64,000 nt of DNA from Penium margaritaceum (GCA_023375785.1 SZWC01000039.1:283876-347875); one strand, 5' to 3'; numbered from the stretch's first letter, positions 12,447-23,214 are shown. Translations and numbers: made by a program. Notes: generated from the sequence alone by a model not told the origin.

Positions 12447-13032
12447 ATCTCCCACTTTGCCGCACTCAGAGTGGACTGAGTCCACATGCCTTCATGCAAA
12501 ATGGCTGCTTCTCATGGGTCACTGGCTTGGTGCAGAAATCAGTGACCTGCTTGCTGGTTGGAGTAAACTCCAGCTTGATTGCACCCTCCTACACTATGTG
12601 CCTGATGAACTGATATGCGATGTCAATGTGTTTGGTACGTGCATGGGACTCAGGATTCTTGGCAAGTGTGATTGCGCTCTGGTTGTCGAAGCGCACAGGA
12701 ACTAGAACTACTACACTCCCACTTGTCTCTGCCATGAGACGCTAAAGCTAAACTGCTTCCTTGGCTCCAAAGCTGAGAGAGACATAGTTAGCTTCCCTGC
12801 TAGAAGTGGCCACAACCACTTGCCGCTTGCTGCACCAGCTGATGGCACCTCCATTCATGAGAAACACATGTCCAGAGATGGACTTGCAGGTCTCAGGATT
12901 TGAAAACCAATCTACATCTGTGTAGCCGATGATACTGTAGTCGTTGCCGTTGTAGGTGATGCTGATGTTGATGGTTCCAACAAGGTAGCGGAAGATCCGC
13001 TTCACTGCCTTCTGGTGCTTTGGTCTGGGATC
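12447..13032 (-). pseudogene. Copia family B RNase H end of pol (minus strand)
   Basis: Minus-strand translation shows HQKAVKRIFRYLVGTINIS, GYTDVDWFSNPETCKSISG and EANYVSLSFGAKEAV, the RNase H domain of family B. RNase H would remove the RNA template during reverse transcription. The catalytic site motif DADW is DVDW here. Upstream on the same strand the reading switches near 13033 to family A reverse transcriptase, without a change of orientation or domain order. Confidence 0.8.
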
Positions 13033-14197
13033 CGAGCTTTGTCTCCCGCAGGCACTTCCATCACCACTTCTTTGTCTGGCTTCCCATAGAGGAAAGCTGT
13101 CTTGACATCCATCTGGTGGACCTCCAGATCTTTTGCGGTAGTAATGCCCAATGTCGATCTGATGGAGGCAAAGGTGACGACAGGCGCGAAGGTTTCCTTG
13201 TACCGTGACCCTTAACGCAGGAGAAACCCCTTCGTCACGACTCCTACCTTGTACTTGCCAATAGTACCATCTTGCTTGAACGTTTTCCGGAGTACCCACT
13301 CTGATCCCACCACATGCGCGTCTAGGGATTTCTCCACCAGAAGCCATGTTCCGTTCTCTTCAATGGATGTGAGTTCGCTATCGAATACCTCCTGCCACTT
13401 TGCCGTATGTCGCATGTTCATAGCTTTCGTTACGGTCACATGCTCTCCCTAAGCCAAGCATGACCAGTTAAGTGCGGTCCATTCCACATTCTCAGCATCG
13501 TACTTGGGTGCACGTTTCTTCTGGTGTGTACTACGTTGGAGTGTTGTTGGTGGTGCTTCAAGGCTTAGTTGCTTCTGTTCCTCTTGCACTGCCCGTGATC
13601 CGTTGTTTGAGGAAGAGCCACAGGCCTCACAGTTTCACTCAGAGGCTTTGGACGACTCAGATTTAGTGTCACAGTCCGTCGCTGTGTGAGCATGTACGGC
13701 CTCTCTCTTAGCAGTGCCATCCTTCACTGGCACCATCTGCCAGTTTCTGGTGCCTGATCACCTGACTCGAGCAACACAACCCACTCTCCTCATTTAGGAG
13801 CATGGACAGGGGCCACCGACTCTCCATTGCCGAGCGTCTTTTCATCAAACTCGACCTCTTGGCTCCTAATGAGCTTTCTAGCCGCTTGGTCCCACAGCAT
13901 GTACACCTTGTGTACGGTGTCGTATCTGACCATGACACACTTACGAGCGCGTACATCTAGCTTGCTACTTCCTTCTCCTGCTTTGACCTTTACCCAGGCA
14001 GTATAGCCAAAGACCCACAAGTGTGAGGCATCTAGCTTCTTCCTTGACCAAGTCTCCTATGGCGTCGTGAGCTGCTTCTGTTGCTGCTTCTTACCATGCC
14101 TTCCAAGCACAGCTGTCGGAATGAGATTCACAAGGTAGTAAGTATTTCTTGTAGCTTCAGTCCAAAAGCGAGGTGGTATCACTCCGCACTTGGGTAC
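13033..14197 (-). pseudogene. Copia family A RT N-terminus and integrase C-terminus (minus)
   Basis: Minus-strand frames carry ENGTWLLVEKSLDAHVVGSE at about 13290-13380 (start of reverse transcriptase) and ARKCVMVRYDTVHKVYMLWD, then RSQEVEFDEKTL at about 13830-13960 (integrase C-terminal/linker). They match family A at 6420-7300. The frame is broken several times. The RT is truncated before its catalytic YVDD, where family B RNase H takes over. The 14197 end abuts the D LTR. Confidence 0.8.
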
Positions 14198-14936
14198 GGT
14201 CTAGAGTAAACGGCGCCGACAGACAAACCGCCGATCGCCCTTGGTATTTCAACCAAGGTAGAGATCACCCAGGGTGTGGCGTTTCCACACTGAAAGGTAC
14301 ACTAAGCTTGTGCCAACCGTGGCCGGAGAGTGTTCCAAACTCTCACCCAACTGGCAATGCTACACACCAAAGTGTGCACTTGGACTCGTTCTTTACTCCC
14401 TTTCTTGGTGGGTAACAAGGGATTAGTTTTCTCCCAAGTCTCAAAGGTAAGAGATGATATATGATCACATGCAAATGACAGGCCTTATATAGTCTCTTGT
14501 CAACGCTCCCAGTGGCTCCTTGGAGGGGCCTCCCCTCAAGGCCATTCTAGACAGTATCATCAGCTTTGATGACATGGCACCCTCTGTGACCGCCAAGTGG
14601 CGCTTGATCCAGCTTGGACCTTAGAGGCTTCTAGGAAGCTTCCTTTGTCCTTTTTAGGCTCAAGGAATATTTGGTCCTGGCGGGATTCGACCCCGGAGCT
14701 CTCGCTTGCGAGACGGCGCCTTCACCCACTAAGATGTAGGAAGTTGTCCTAAGGAGCATGCACGAGGTAGACTACTAAGAGTAGACCAAGGAGATTTACT
14801 CCACAAGGATGAGCAGTGCATGCCTTGTCTCTCTCAGCCTCTTTTCCTATCACTGGGATACATGCGCTACAAGCGGAGTGCATACCCAGTCTTAATCTTC
14901 CGCTGATTGGACCAGGGGCATACACAGAACATAACA
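14198..14936 (-). mobile_element. Family D 3' LTR (minus strand), truncated
   Basis: On the minus strand the LTR starts TGTTATGTTCTG at 14936, right after a purine tract (aagggagag). It matches, in order, the three LTR pieces at 28525-28677, 27259-27795 and 20840-20892. That comparison shows it is the second LTR of the same element and serves as an empty-site reference for both B insertions: ttggtatttc at 14241-14250 is uninterrupted. It is truncated near 14198 by family A. A tRNA-like module lies at 14673-14750. Confidence 0.8.
14673..14750 (-). repeat. tRNA-like module inside family D LTR
   Basis: On the minus strand an A-box-like TTAGTGGGTGAAGGCG is followed by a tight CTCGC-AA-GCGAG hairpin and a B-box-like GGGTCGAATCCCG. 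Spacing and order are as in a tRNA, but no 7-bp acceptor stem closes it. The same module is at 27685-27762 in the other D LTR. It is either a captured tRNA/SINE or a Pol III-like internal promoter. Confidence 0.55.
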
Positions 14937-15790
14937 AACTCTCCCTTGTAGCAGATAGATTCCTACTACATCCATCTGCGGCTAGATTCCTACTACGTCC
15001 ATGGGCTTAGCGATGTTGGCCACCTGTAAAGTAGGCCGCTCGTTCAGCCCTTGTCTACTGCGCTCACCATCCTGATGCCCCGTGCCCCTGCCATGTGTGG
15101 GTCACTGTCCAGCGGCTTTGTCAGGAAGTCCGCGAGCATCTGCTTGGTCGCAATGTACTACAGAACCACCACTCCCTTGGCGACGAGGTCGCGCCTGTAG
15201 TGATAGCGGATGTCGATGTGCTTGGTTCACCTGGAGAGGTTGTCCTTGAATGCGATGTCCATCGTACTCTAGTTATCGACGTGGACGACCGTGGCCTCCT
15301 TCTGTGGTGCGTACATCTCAGCGAGCAAGCTACGTACCCATTGCGTCTACTTGCACATCTCAGGCAACGCCATGTACTCAGCTTCTACGGTTGAGATGGA
15401 GACATAGTCCTGCTTGTGGCTGGCCCACGACACAGCGCCGCTGTTCACAAGGTACATAAAGCCCGAGGTGGACTTCCTATCATCCATGTTGCCTCCAAAA
15501 TCTACGTCGGTGTAGCACTTGAAGCGGAAAGGATCAGTTCCTTAAAGGCTGCTGTACTACAGCCCCATGTGCTGTGTCTTGTTGAGATAGTGCAAAATGC
15601 GCTTCACGACCTGCTAGTGGAGTGGCCCAGTTGTGGCCAGGAACCGACTGGATAGCCCCATAGAAAAGGACATGTCCGGCCGCGTGCCAACCATGGCATA
15701 CATGAAGCTACCCACCGTAGACTGGTATGGCACATCCTGCATTTTGCGGCGCTCAGCTCTCATGCTTGGGGAGTGGGCGGAGGTGAGATT
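14937..15790 (-). pseudogene. Copia family D RNase H and pol C-terminus (minus)
   Basis: Between the 3' LTR and the reverse transcriptase, the minus strand carries the broken C-terminal part of family D pol. Pieces match the RNase H of family A by position: the block near 15420-15480 corresponds to the SYIDAD/LNGGAVSW region and the block near 15180-15290 to the DNxSA...HRTKHIDIRYHY region. Stops interrupt every frame. Plus-strand open frames across this stretch are antisense shadows. Confidence 0.6.
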
Positions 15791-16330
15791 CTACTTTGTG
15801 GAGAGAGGAGTGCTGAGGGGTTTGGCATCTTCCATGCCATAGTGCCGAAGCACCACAGAGATGTACTTTGTCTGGTTGAGCTTGATGGTGCTTGCACCTT
15901 GGTTGCGATGTATGGCGATGCCCAAGTAGTACTCGAGCTCGTCCATGTCCTTCATCTGAAACCGCCCATGTAGGTTCTCCTTGAGGGCCTCGAGGGCCTT
16001 CATGGAGGTGGAGGCCAGAATCAGGTCATCCACGTACAGCGCTACAAGTAAAAGCCCCTGGTCATTCGCACACACATACACATTGGGGTCGTTGTAGTAG
16101 TGCGAGAAGCCAAGGCCAGCCATGAAGCTGTCCATCTCCTTATACCAGATCCTTGGGGCCTGTTTTAGCCCGTAGAGTGCCTTGATGAGGCGACACACCT
16201 TCCCAGATTCTGCCTTGACATCCTCGGGCCCCTCCATAAGTATCTCCTTGTCAAGTTTCCCGTAGAGGAAGGCGATCTTGATAATCATCTGGTGGATTTC
16301 CATGTTGCGCGCCGCAGCCACAACCATCAA
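15791..16330 (-). pseudogene. Copia family D reverse transcriptase (minus strand)
   Basis: An open stretch of 179 codons encodes the RT core: FLYGKLDKEILMEGPEDV, LIKALYGLKQAPRIWYKE, then YVDD at 16025-16036 on the minus strand, FQMKDMDELEYYLGIAIH, and LSTPLSTK at the end. RT copies element RNA into cDNA in cytoplasmic particles. This is one of the best-preserved polymerase segments in the window and keeps the two catalytic Asp residues, but stops lie just upstream and downstream. The upstream RT start (VDRPPNAHVVG-like) lies at about 16430-16570. Confidence 0.85.
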
Positions 16331-17934
16331 GGTGCGGATGGAGTGGAAGGATGTGATAGGAGAGTAGGTCTCGTCGTACTCGGATCCTGCTCTCTGTGAG
16401 AATCCCTTCGCGATGATCCTTGCCTTGTACTTGTTGATACTATTATCTTACTTGCATCTGACGCATAAGACCCACTTCACGCCCACCACGTGTGCATTTG
16501 GTGGTCTGTCCACCAGCTCCCATGTTCTGTTCTCCTCGATGGAGGCGAGCTCGCTATTCATCACCTCTTTCCACTTAGCGGCGTCCGGCCGCAAGAGAGC
16601 CTCGGCGATAGTAGCCGGCTCTCCCTGTGCTGTTGCTGGCTACTCATGCTGCTTCTGCTATTGTGCTTCCCTAGGAGGGGTCGCTGAAAGGGAAGAGCCA
16701 CTGGACTCCGAGGAGGCCTCGAATGTCTCTGACGCGGTGTCAGATGTCAACTGCGCTTCAGCCTGAGCGGATGCTCTCCCTAAATTAGGAGCAACGCTGT
16801 CTACGGCCACTGGCATCCCACGCCAGTTAGGCGGGGGTGTGTCACGCACCTCCAACAGCACGATCCACTCTCCTTGTTTTTGAAAATTCTCTGGGTCCAA
16901 CAGTTCCCCCTTGCCCTCTGACTCTTCCTGGAAGGGCACATCTCTAAAGGTGATGATTCTCCCTGCTGCCTGGTTCCAGAGCCTGTACGCCTTGTGCACG
17001 CCCTCGTAGCCGATCATCACGCACTTGCGCGCATGTGCATCCAACTTCCCCGCTCCTTGCCCGTCTTGGACTTCGGCCCAAGCCGTACAGCCGCATGCCT
17101 TTAGGTGAGAGGCATCCGCCTTCTTTCTCGACCACTCCTCCTGCGGCGTCATGCGTTCTGCACTTTACTCCTTTTTTGTCCCCTTGTTGCATAGTGCTGC
17201 AGCAGGCATGAGGTTGATGAGGTAGCATGTAGTGCCCGCTACTTCCGCCCAGAAGCGAGGAGGGAGCTTTGATTCAAACAACATCGTTCGCGTCATGGCC
17301 ATAATGGTCTCGTTCATGCGCTGGGACACTCAGTTGCTCTGTTATGTGTAGGGGGTACTAGGTTTGTGGACAATGCCGTGTGGCCAAAGCAACGGCTTGC
17401 ACCCATCAAACTCTTCGTCGTTGTCGCTCTGCAAGGCCTTGTTCTGCCCGGTTTGTCGCTCCACCATGGCAACAAACTCTTGTAGGCGCTCTAGCACCTC
17501 TCCCTTTGTTTTGAGGAAGTACACCCACACCTTCCAAGAGTAATCATCGATGAAGGTGAGAGGTACTTAGAGCCGTCGTTGGACGTGGTGCGCATGGGGC
17601 CATACAGGTCGCTATGGACAAGGTCGAGTATGCCCTCTACTCTGCAACCGTTTTTGGAGAAGCGTTTCCGCTTTGTCTTTCCTTGCAGGCAAGCCTCACA
17701 CCTTGCGTTGCATCTTCCCTTGAGCTCACACCCCTCCAGCCCGCGTACAAGCTTCTGCTCCCGCATGACCTGCAGGGTGTTGTCGGCCATGTGCCCAAGG
17801 CGTCTATGCCAGAGCTTCGCAGTTGCTGCTCCCGTGTCTTTATTCGCCACAGCAGGCGGCATGGATGCTGTCTTGGCGTTCGGCGATGGTGCAGCTTTCG
17901 CTATTGCCTCTGCCGCTCCAGCGTGTCCTTCCAT
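16331..17934 (-). pseudogene. Copia family D GAG-pre-integrase and integrase (minus)
   Basis: From 17934 downward there are: GAG-pre-integrase (LWHRRLGHMADNTLQVMREQ), the Cys pair region (CNARCEACLQGKTKRKRF), the integrase core start (LDLVHSDLYGPMRTTSNDGS), a core segment at 17342-17530 (MVERQTGQNKALQSDN), and the C-terminal/linker open frame 16658-17152 (CVMIGYEGVHKAYRLWNQ; an acidic/Ser tail). Frameshifts near 17500 and 17200 split it. The domain order is normal for Copia. A duplicated piece of the GAG-pre-integrase region lies beyond the N at 17971. Confidence 0.85.
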
Positions 17935-18194
17935 GCTCTTCGTCTGTAGAACGTAGAGCCCATCCGTTCGNCAAGCTTCTGCTCCCGCATGACCTGCAGG
18001 GTGTTGTCGGCCATGTGCCCAAGGCGTCTATGCCAGAGCTTCGCAGTTGCTGCTCCCGTGTCTTTAGTCGCCACAGCAGGCGGCATGGATGCTGTCTTGG
18101 CGTTCGGCGATGGTGCAGCTTTCGCTATTGCCTCTGCCGCTCCAGCGTGTCCTTCCATGCTCTTCGTCTGTAGAACGTAGAGCCCATCCGTTCG
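17748..18194. repeat. 223-bp direct duplication flanking an N at 17971
   Basis: Bases 17748-17970 and 17972-18194 are the same 223 bp, starting caagcttctgctcccg and ending catccgttcg. I see one mismatch (tttattcgcc against tttagtcgcc). A single N separates them. Identity this high is far above that between repeat copies elsewhere in the window, so contig overlap not merged by the scaffolder is the best explanation. Confidence 0.9.
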
Positions 18195-19241
18195 TGGCAC
18201 CTTGGCGACAAGGTCCGATGCAGCGTAGGTAATCGTCACGTCCTCGTTCTTGAGGATGATGGCTTTCTTTTGTGTGAACACCACCGTCATCGCATGATCC
18301 GTAATCCGTGAGACGGAGAGGAGGTTTGTGACAAAAGTTGGCATGTAGACAACGTTTTATAGCTACAATTCCTTGTTGGCTCCGTTGAGCCGTGTGTGCA
18401 CGACCTTCTCTCCCTCACCAGCCGCGTACTCGATGCCGCCGTTGGCGTACCGAAACTTTGCCGTAGACGGTGTGAGGGACGCAAAGCCACATGTCTCGCG
18501 AGAGGTATGGTAGTCTGTACCATTCTCGAGCCTGAAGGCTCCCAGCCACAGCAGCGTAGAGTCCTTGGGAGGGGCATTGCTCTCGGCCATCATGCTCGTG
18601 GACGTCGAGTCCACCTTCTTACTCACGTTGCTGCTCCCACCACTGCCTCCCTCTTTCTTTGGTGTGCGATACTCCTGCGCCCAATGCCCCGCCTTGCCAC
18701 AGTTGTGGCACTTACCCTTCTTCTTGCCGCTCTTCCCGCCGCCACTGCCTCTGCTGTTGCCATGAGAGGAGGTGCCTCCCGAGCCACTCGCGTACGCGAC
18801 ACTGTTGATAACGCCGTTATTGCGCCGCATGGCCTCGTTTCGGATAAACACGGAGACACGAGGGCACGTGAACTCTGACTCCTCCTAACCACCCAAGGTG
18901 GTGATCATGGGGCTCGAGCTTGGGGACAAGGTCATGAAAAGAATCATGGCCTGCATCTATTGGTCCAGCTGCCAGGACATGGCGCGAGCTTCTTGAAGCA
19001 ATCCTTGGAACTGTTGGAAGGAGTCTGAGATGGACTCCCCGTCGCCCAGCCGCAACCCGATGAGGCGTTGCAGGATGAAGGGTCGATTGGCAAAGGAAGT
19101 TGGCCTCGGTGAGATGGACTCCTTCTTTGCTGAGCACGGCATTTTTCACCAGGTCTCCGCTCCTACTACCGCATAGCAGAACTGTGTATCTCAGCGTTGG
19201 AACCGTACCATGGTAGATGCAGTTCCTGCCATGCGGTCTGA
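18195..19241 (-). pseudogene. Copia family D gag C-terminal part and protease (minus)
   Basis: The open frame 18363-18851 holds gag with a Gly/Ser-rich linker, a zinc knuckle CHNCGKAGHWAQEY (last Cys changed to Tyr), then protease-region sequence (LENGTDYHTSRETCG). Upstream, 18957-19142 gives SFANRPFILQRLIGLRLGDG and the gag capsid region. Downstream, 18195-18362 reads LLSVSRITDHAMTVVFTQKK, the segment linking protease and GAG-pre-integrase. In functional Copia the protease motif is DSG(T/A)xxH; here it reads NGTDYH. The gag is interrupted at about 19242 by a plus-strand fragment of another family. Confidence 0.8.
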
Positions 19242-20070
19242 GTGCGATCTCTCGGATTCCTTCAGCTTGAGGGCTTCGCCTACATGACTTGGGTCTGGAA
19301 CCGCCTCCCGCATAGTCCACTTCTAGATCATGTTACATCATACAAGCTCTGGTTTGGCCACAGTGTTGATCTTCATTTCGCTTGTGTCTGGGGTTCCCTG
19401 TCCTCTGTGAGGTACACTGATGATCAGCAGGGGTCCAAGGTCTCCCCTCGGGGTGGCTTGTGTGCCTTCATCGGCATCTCCATGCGGTCAAAGGCCTGGC
19501 GCTTTTGGGACCCCACTCGCCGTCGTGTCATTGAGTCCCGTGACGTACTCTTTTTTGAGTCACTCACATACCGTGATCTAACTTCGATCACAGCCCTCTT
19601 TGCCGCTCATGTTCCTTCGTGTGAGGGTCCTCGACGGATGGGGGAGACTTCTCTGCCAGCGACCATTCCTCGTCAGGTTGATGTGTTCGCTCGAGTCCCC
19701 TTTCGGTCTCTAGCATTTCGGTCCCCTTTTAGCATGATCCGGCTATCATTGCCGTCGGTCCACAGATCCCGCTTGTTCCGCCTGTTTCAAACCCCATAGG
19801 TATCGTTGCTCTCACGCACACTCCCGCACCATCACTTGTGTCTACTAGCACCCTTGTTGAGGCGTCTGACCCAGTCCAGCCCACTCTTGTCCTTACGTCC
19901 GCTGACACTCTAAAATCAATGTCCGGGTAAGCCTTGCCTGTTGTCACACCTAGCTCTGTGTCCCCCACACACGAATCTCCTTGCATGGCATCTCCGACTG
20001 CCTCGTCTCAGCCCTCACCAGCAATGGTCGTAGCTGTCCCTGTGCCTGACACGTTTGTCAGCTTGGTGTA
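19242..20070 (+). pseudogene. Copia family E integrase C-terminal fragment (plus)
   Basis: An open frame (19242-19799) encodes VWNRLPHSPLLDHVTSYKLW, FACVWGSLSSVRYTDDQQGS, CAFIGISMRSKAWRFWDPT and ESRDVLFFESLTYRD. This is the end of a Copia integrase core plus the SH3-like C-terminal domain. A Pro/Ser/Thr-rich linker follows to about 20070, interrupted by stops. It differs in wording from families A, B, C and D and lies in the opposite orientation, inside family D gag. No LTR of its own is visible, so it is a fragment rather than a complete insertion. Confidence 0.75.
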
Positions 20071-20481
20071 ATCCTCAGCTGTCGTCATGCACCCCTCGAT
20101 GTGGGAGAATAGGAAGGGGCTTATGCATGTGACGAGGAGTGCGAGAGCGATGTCATTCCGCTCTTGTCACCCTGCGTATTCTGCGCATACCTCGTCCTCC
20201 GGTGCTACTTCCGTCCCTTTAAGCATGTTGAGATACCCGCACATGCGCATCACAACCTCAAACTGCCATTTCCATGTGCCAAAGGCTTTGTCATTGAAGC
20301 GTGCGATGGCATTGGCCGCACCCAACTCGGCGGGCCGTGAGGTGACTGGAACGATCTCTTGACCCCTCGGCATGATTGCGGTGTGATCAAGGATGCTCAC
20401 TTAGTCTCTACTGTTCTGCTTCGTTGAGGTCGATGTAGGCTGATGAGGCTGATGACTGCTACAGATTTTCAAGGTGTAGTC
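20071..20481 (-). pseudogene. Copia family D gag N-terminus and leader (minus)
   Basis: The minus-strand reading from the ATG at 20373 gives MPRGQEIVPVTSRPAELGAA and NDKAFGTWKWQFEVVMRMCG, then LNMLKGTEVAPEDEVCAEYA. This is the N-terminal gag of Copia, in which WxxWxxxxxxxL-like sequence is typical. A stop follows near 20167, and family E interrupts gag near 20070. The leader (20374-20481) contains the tandem CATCAGCCTACATC-like words also found in the family A leader, where the primer site should lie. Confidence 0.7.
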
Positions 20482-20892
20482 TGTTGCATACTCCTCCAGT
20501 CGATGGCTTCCTAGCTATTGTGGAGTAAATACTCCAACACACACGGGGTCGTATCCACAAGGACTGAGCATAACCCGTTTAGGACTCGAGGGTCATACAA
20601 CCAATGGCAGAGCTTATCCTCGTTCCTTATCCGTGAAGAGCAAAAGTCGACGACGGGTCCAACCTACGTCCGGTCTCTCACAATGCGTGCCTTGGTCCAA
20701 GTGGACAGACGATGAAGCAGATGGACCAGTGGTCTCTTGTCTATTGCAGAGGTTCTTGCCACGTGAGCTGAGTGGTAGTACAAAGAACCAAGTTTCCCGA
20801 TCAGTTTGGGTCCATAACCGTTTTTCAGTCTGCACTTGGCCATGGTCTACAGTAAATGGTGCCGGTAGGCAAACTGCCGACCGCCCTTGGTA
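20482..20892 (-). mobile_element. Family D 5' LTR, part 1 of 3 (minus strand)
   Basis: This is the 3' terminal third of the D LTR, on the minus strand; on the plus strand it begins tgttgcatac. It is interrupted at 20892/20893 by the complete B element and resumes at 27259. The last five bases before the interruption, TGGTA (20888-20892), are repeated after the B element. Adding the three pieces gives about 1.1 kb. Confidence 0.75.
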
Positions 20893-21627
20893 TGTTGGGA
20901 AAGGAGCCATCCGGCTCAGTTTCAGGTCCACAAGAGCAAGTTCCAGGAAACTACCAGATGCTTGCTCCGATTGTCAATCCAATTTCACCATTGGTAAGAT
21001 CAGGTAGAAAAATGTCTATGGTCCAAGTTTGATGTCGATCCAATGGTCGGATTGGGAGATATGAATTTTCGAAGATTTCAGGGTCATTGACCGCCGATAT
21101 CCGAGTGACCATGGGCGATGGCTCCATGCCTTAACCTGAGAAAAGAAAAAGTCAAGAGATCTTGGGTCAAGACCTGATGGGATAAATATCCAAAAGGGTC
21201 CTCGGTCTTAGGATTGCCTTGTCAGAGTGTGCTGACTAGGATAAATGTACTTTTCCTTGCTTTTGAGGTGAGGTGAGATCCTTGTGTGCTAGCCATGGAC
21301 ACATGGCGATTCTCTATGGGATTGTGGGTTATGTGATCACGAGGAGAGTGCCATGAGAGCATTTTCTAGCTCTCTAGGTCGTGTGTGAGTGGCCAGCCTG
21401 ATTGCTAGGCTGATTTTCTCCCTTGTGTGAGATCATGGACTCTAGTCTATGAGCCTTAGCCTCCATGACTAAGTGGTGTGGCTTGTGAGAGGGCTGACTT
21501 ACCCAAGCTCTAGCTCTATATGTACTCCATCATTTTGAGTGATTAAATAACCATTCTTCAGCACAAGTGATGCCCTTCCAATCACACATACTCGCTGCTC
21601 AAAGGCTCCCTCTCCTCTACATCCAAC
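20893..21627 (+). repeat. Family B 5' LTR
   Basis: It runs TGTTGG...CCAACA, 735 bp. It would carry the promoter and transcription start, but I see no clear TATA box I can assign. Other LTRs of this family in the window are 10545-11280, 26517-27253, 27796-28519 (minus) and several truncated ones. Confidence 0.92.
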
Positions 21628-21629
21628 AT

Positions 21630-21641
21630 TTGGTATCAGAG
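21630..21641 (+). promoter_or_regulatory. Primer binding site for initiator tRNA-Met
   Basis: TGGTATCAGAGC, two bases after the LTR end, is the usual plant Copia primer site, complementary to the 3' end of initiator tRNA-Met. Minus-strand cDNA synthesis would begin here. Confidence 0.9.
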
Positions 21642-22273
21642 CCAAGTTCTGCCACTTTCAGCCAGCACAAGCCGTCACTTTGAGAGTGACGGGTTGGGAT
21701 GAAACCTTCACCAGATTTGACGATCCACCACTTAATCTTCAGGTTCAAGAGACAAGATTTTCAACGAGCCCATTATCACGAAGATCCAAGAATTGGATTG
21801 AGAGTTATGCTAAAAACGAGGTCGGCCAGGGCTACACTCTTCTCTATGAGAAAGACTATCGCCTTGTGATGACCATAACTCTCTTGTTTCTTTGTCAAAT
21901 TAAAAAAATGCGACATACGAGTTGTAGTATTTTTCCTAAGCTTTTCATTGGTGCAAAAATATTTTCAATCCATTGATTTCTTTGGGAGAAACGCCGTTTA
22001 CAAGCTGGCTTGTCTGAGTTGGAGTAGGAGCAGAAGCATACCCTATTTTGAAGACAACATTTCTTGTAAAATTCCCTGTTTATAACCCTGTTTTATGGGT
22101 TGATCCGAAAGGTTTTGAGCTGAATTTTCCAGTGATGGGCTTCGTTTTAAAAAATTCCCAACTTGCTGGTCTACAGTCCATTTTGTGTCAGAAAGATTTC
22201 TGGCAAAAGCAGCAGCAGAAGCAGGGGTAGCGCCGCCATCCAAGGGCAGCGCTGAGCATCACCAAGGCTCAAA

Positions 22274-23062
22274 GTGGCAGCAGCTGGCGTTGTGACAGCA
22301 GCCCAGCCTTTGGAGAGGCTGGAGGGCTGCGCCAACTTCACGTTTTGGAAGATCCGTACCCACCTCCTTTTGGAGGAGAGGGGCTTGTGGGAGGTGGTGA
22401 CAGGCGACGAGCCGGCTCTAGTTCCACAGGCAAAAGGCATCACGGCATCGCAGGTGGTGGCAGGGAAGACGCCGCAAAAGGGTGCAACTGATGCAGGTTC
22501 TTCTGCAGCTGTACCAGGGATGTATGAGGAGTGGAAGAAGAAGGACAGGCAGGCCTACAGGTTGCTTGTCAACACCATCTCCAACCCGCATCTTCAGTAC
22601 AAGAGTGACAAGGCTACTACAAAGGAGGGGTGGGACACGTTGTGCAAGAAGTATGAGAGCAAGGATCCTACATTCTTCATGCTTTTAGAGGAAAAGATGA
22701 TGGCGCTGAAAATGCAGGGTGGTGAATGGATGGAGGCATATCTGGACAGGGCAAAGGAGCTGGCGAAGCAGCTGAGAGCGGCCGGCAACCATGTGGAAGA
22801 GAGGCGCTTCATGCTAAGAGGACTCCTAACCAGCTACGACACGGTGCAAGAGACATTGGAGTGCCAGCCAACTCTCGACCTCGACTTCATCTACACACAC
22901 TTGGTGCAGGTGGAATTGCATTGTAATGCAGCAAAGCGCAATGGCCATGGCAACAGTGAAACAGCTTTTGTGGCCACAAGCTCACGCAACCAGCAGCAGC
23001 AGCAGCAGTCTGGGCAGCAGAAAGGCAGAAAGAAAGGCATATGCCAGAAAGAGGGACACTAA
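22274..23062 (+). CDS. Copia family B gag (262 aa, zinc knuckle broken)
   Basis: Gag forms the particle that packages element RNA. The protein has the Copia gag core: QPLERLEGCANFTFWKIRTH near residue 10, LLVNTISNPHLQYKSDKA and EGWDTLCKKYESKDPTFFML near residues 95-135, AYLDRAKELAKQLRAAGN, and a Gln run (HSRN then QQQQQQ) before the end. It stops inside the zinc knuckle (CQKEGH then a TAA), so the RNA-binding finger is incomplete; the codons after it spell a displaced knuckle remnant. The Met codon at 22274 follows the leader and is in the same position as at 2380 in the other copy. Downstream are poly-Gln/Ser-coding CAG/AGC repeats (23095-23200). Confidence 0.85.
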   Translation: MAAAGVVTAAQPLERLEGCANFTFWKIRTHLLLEERGLWEVVTGDEPALVPQAKGITASQVVAGKTPQKGATDAGSSAAVPGMYEEWKKKDRQAYRLLVNTISNPHLQYKSDKATTKEGWDTLCKKYESKDPTFFMLLEEKMMALKMQGGEWMEAYLDRAKELAKQLRAAGNHVEERRFMLRGLLTSYDTVQETLECQPTLDLDFIYTHLVQVELHCNAAKRNGHGNSETAFVATSSRNQQQQQQSGQQKGRKKGICQKEGH

Positions 23063-23214
23063 AAAAACAGTGTTTCAAGCCTAAGAGGGACCAGAAGGAG
23101 CAGCAGCAGCAGTAGTCATCACAATAGCAGCAGCAAAAGCAGTAGCAGCAGCAGCAGTCACAGCAGCGTCACCAACAGCAGCAACAACAGCAAAACCAGG
23201 CTGGTGTGCGCCAC

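Noticed and set aside
14673-14750. A functional tRNA gene on the minus strand
   Set aside because: A-box and B-box-like motifs are present, but no acceptor stem pairs, and the anticodon arm is not canonical. It is repeated inside LTRs, so it is listed as a tRNA-like module only.
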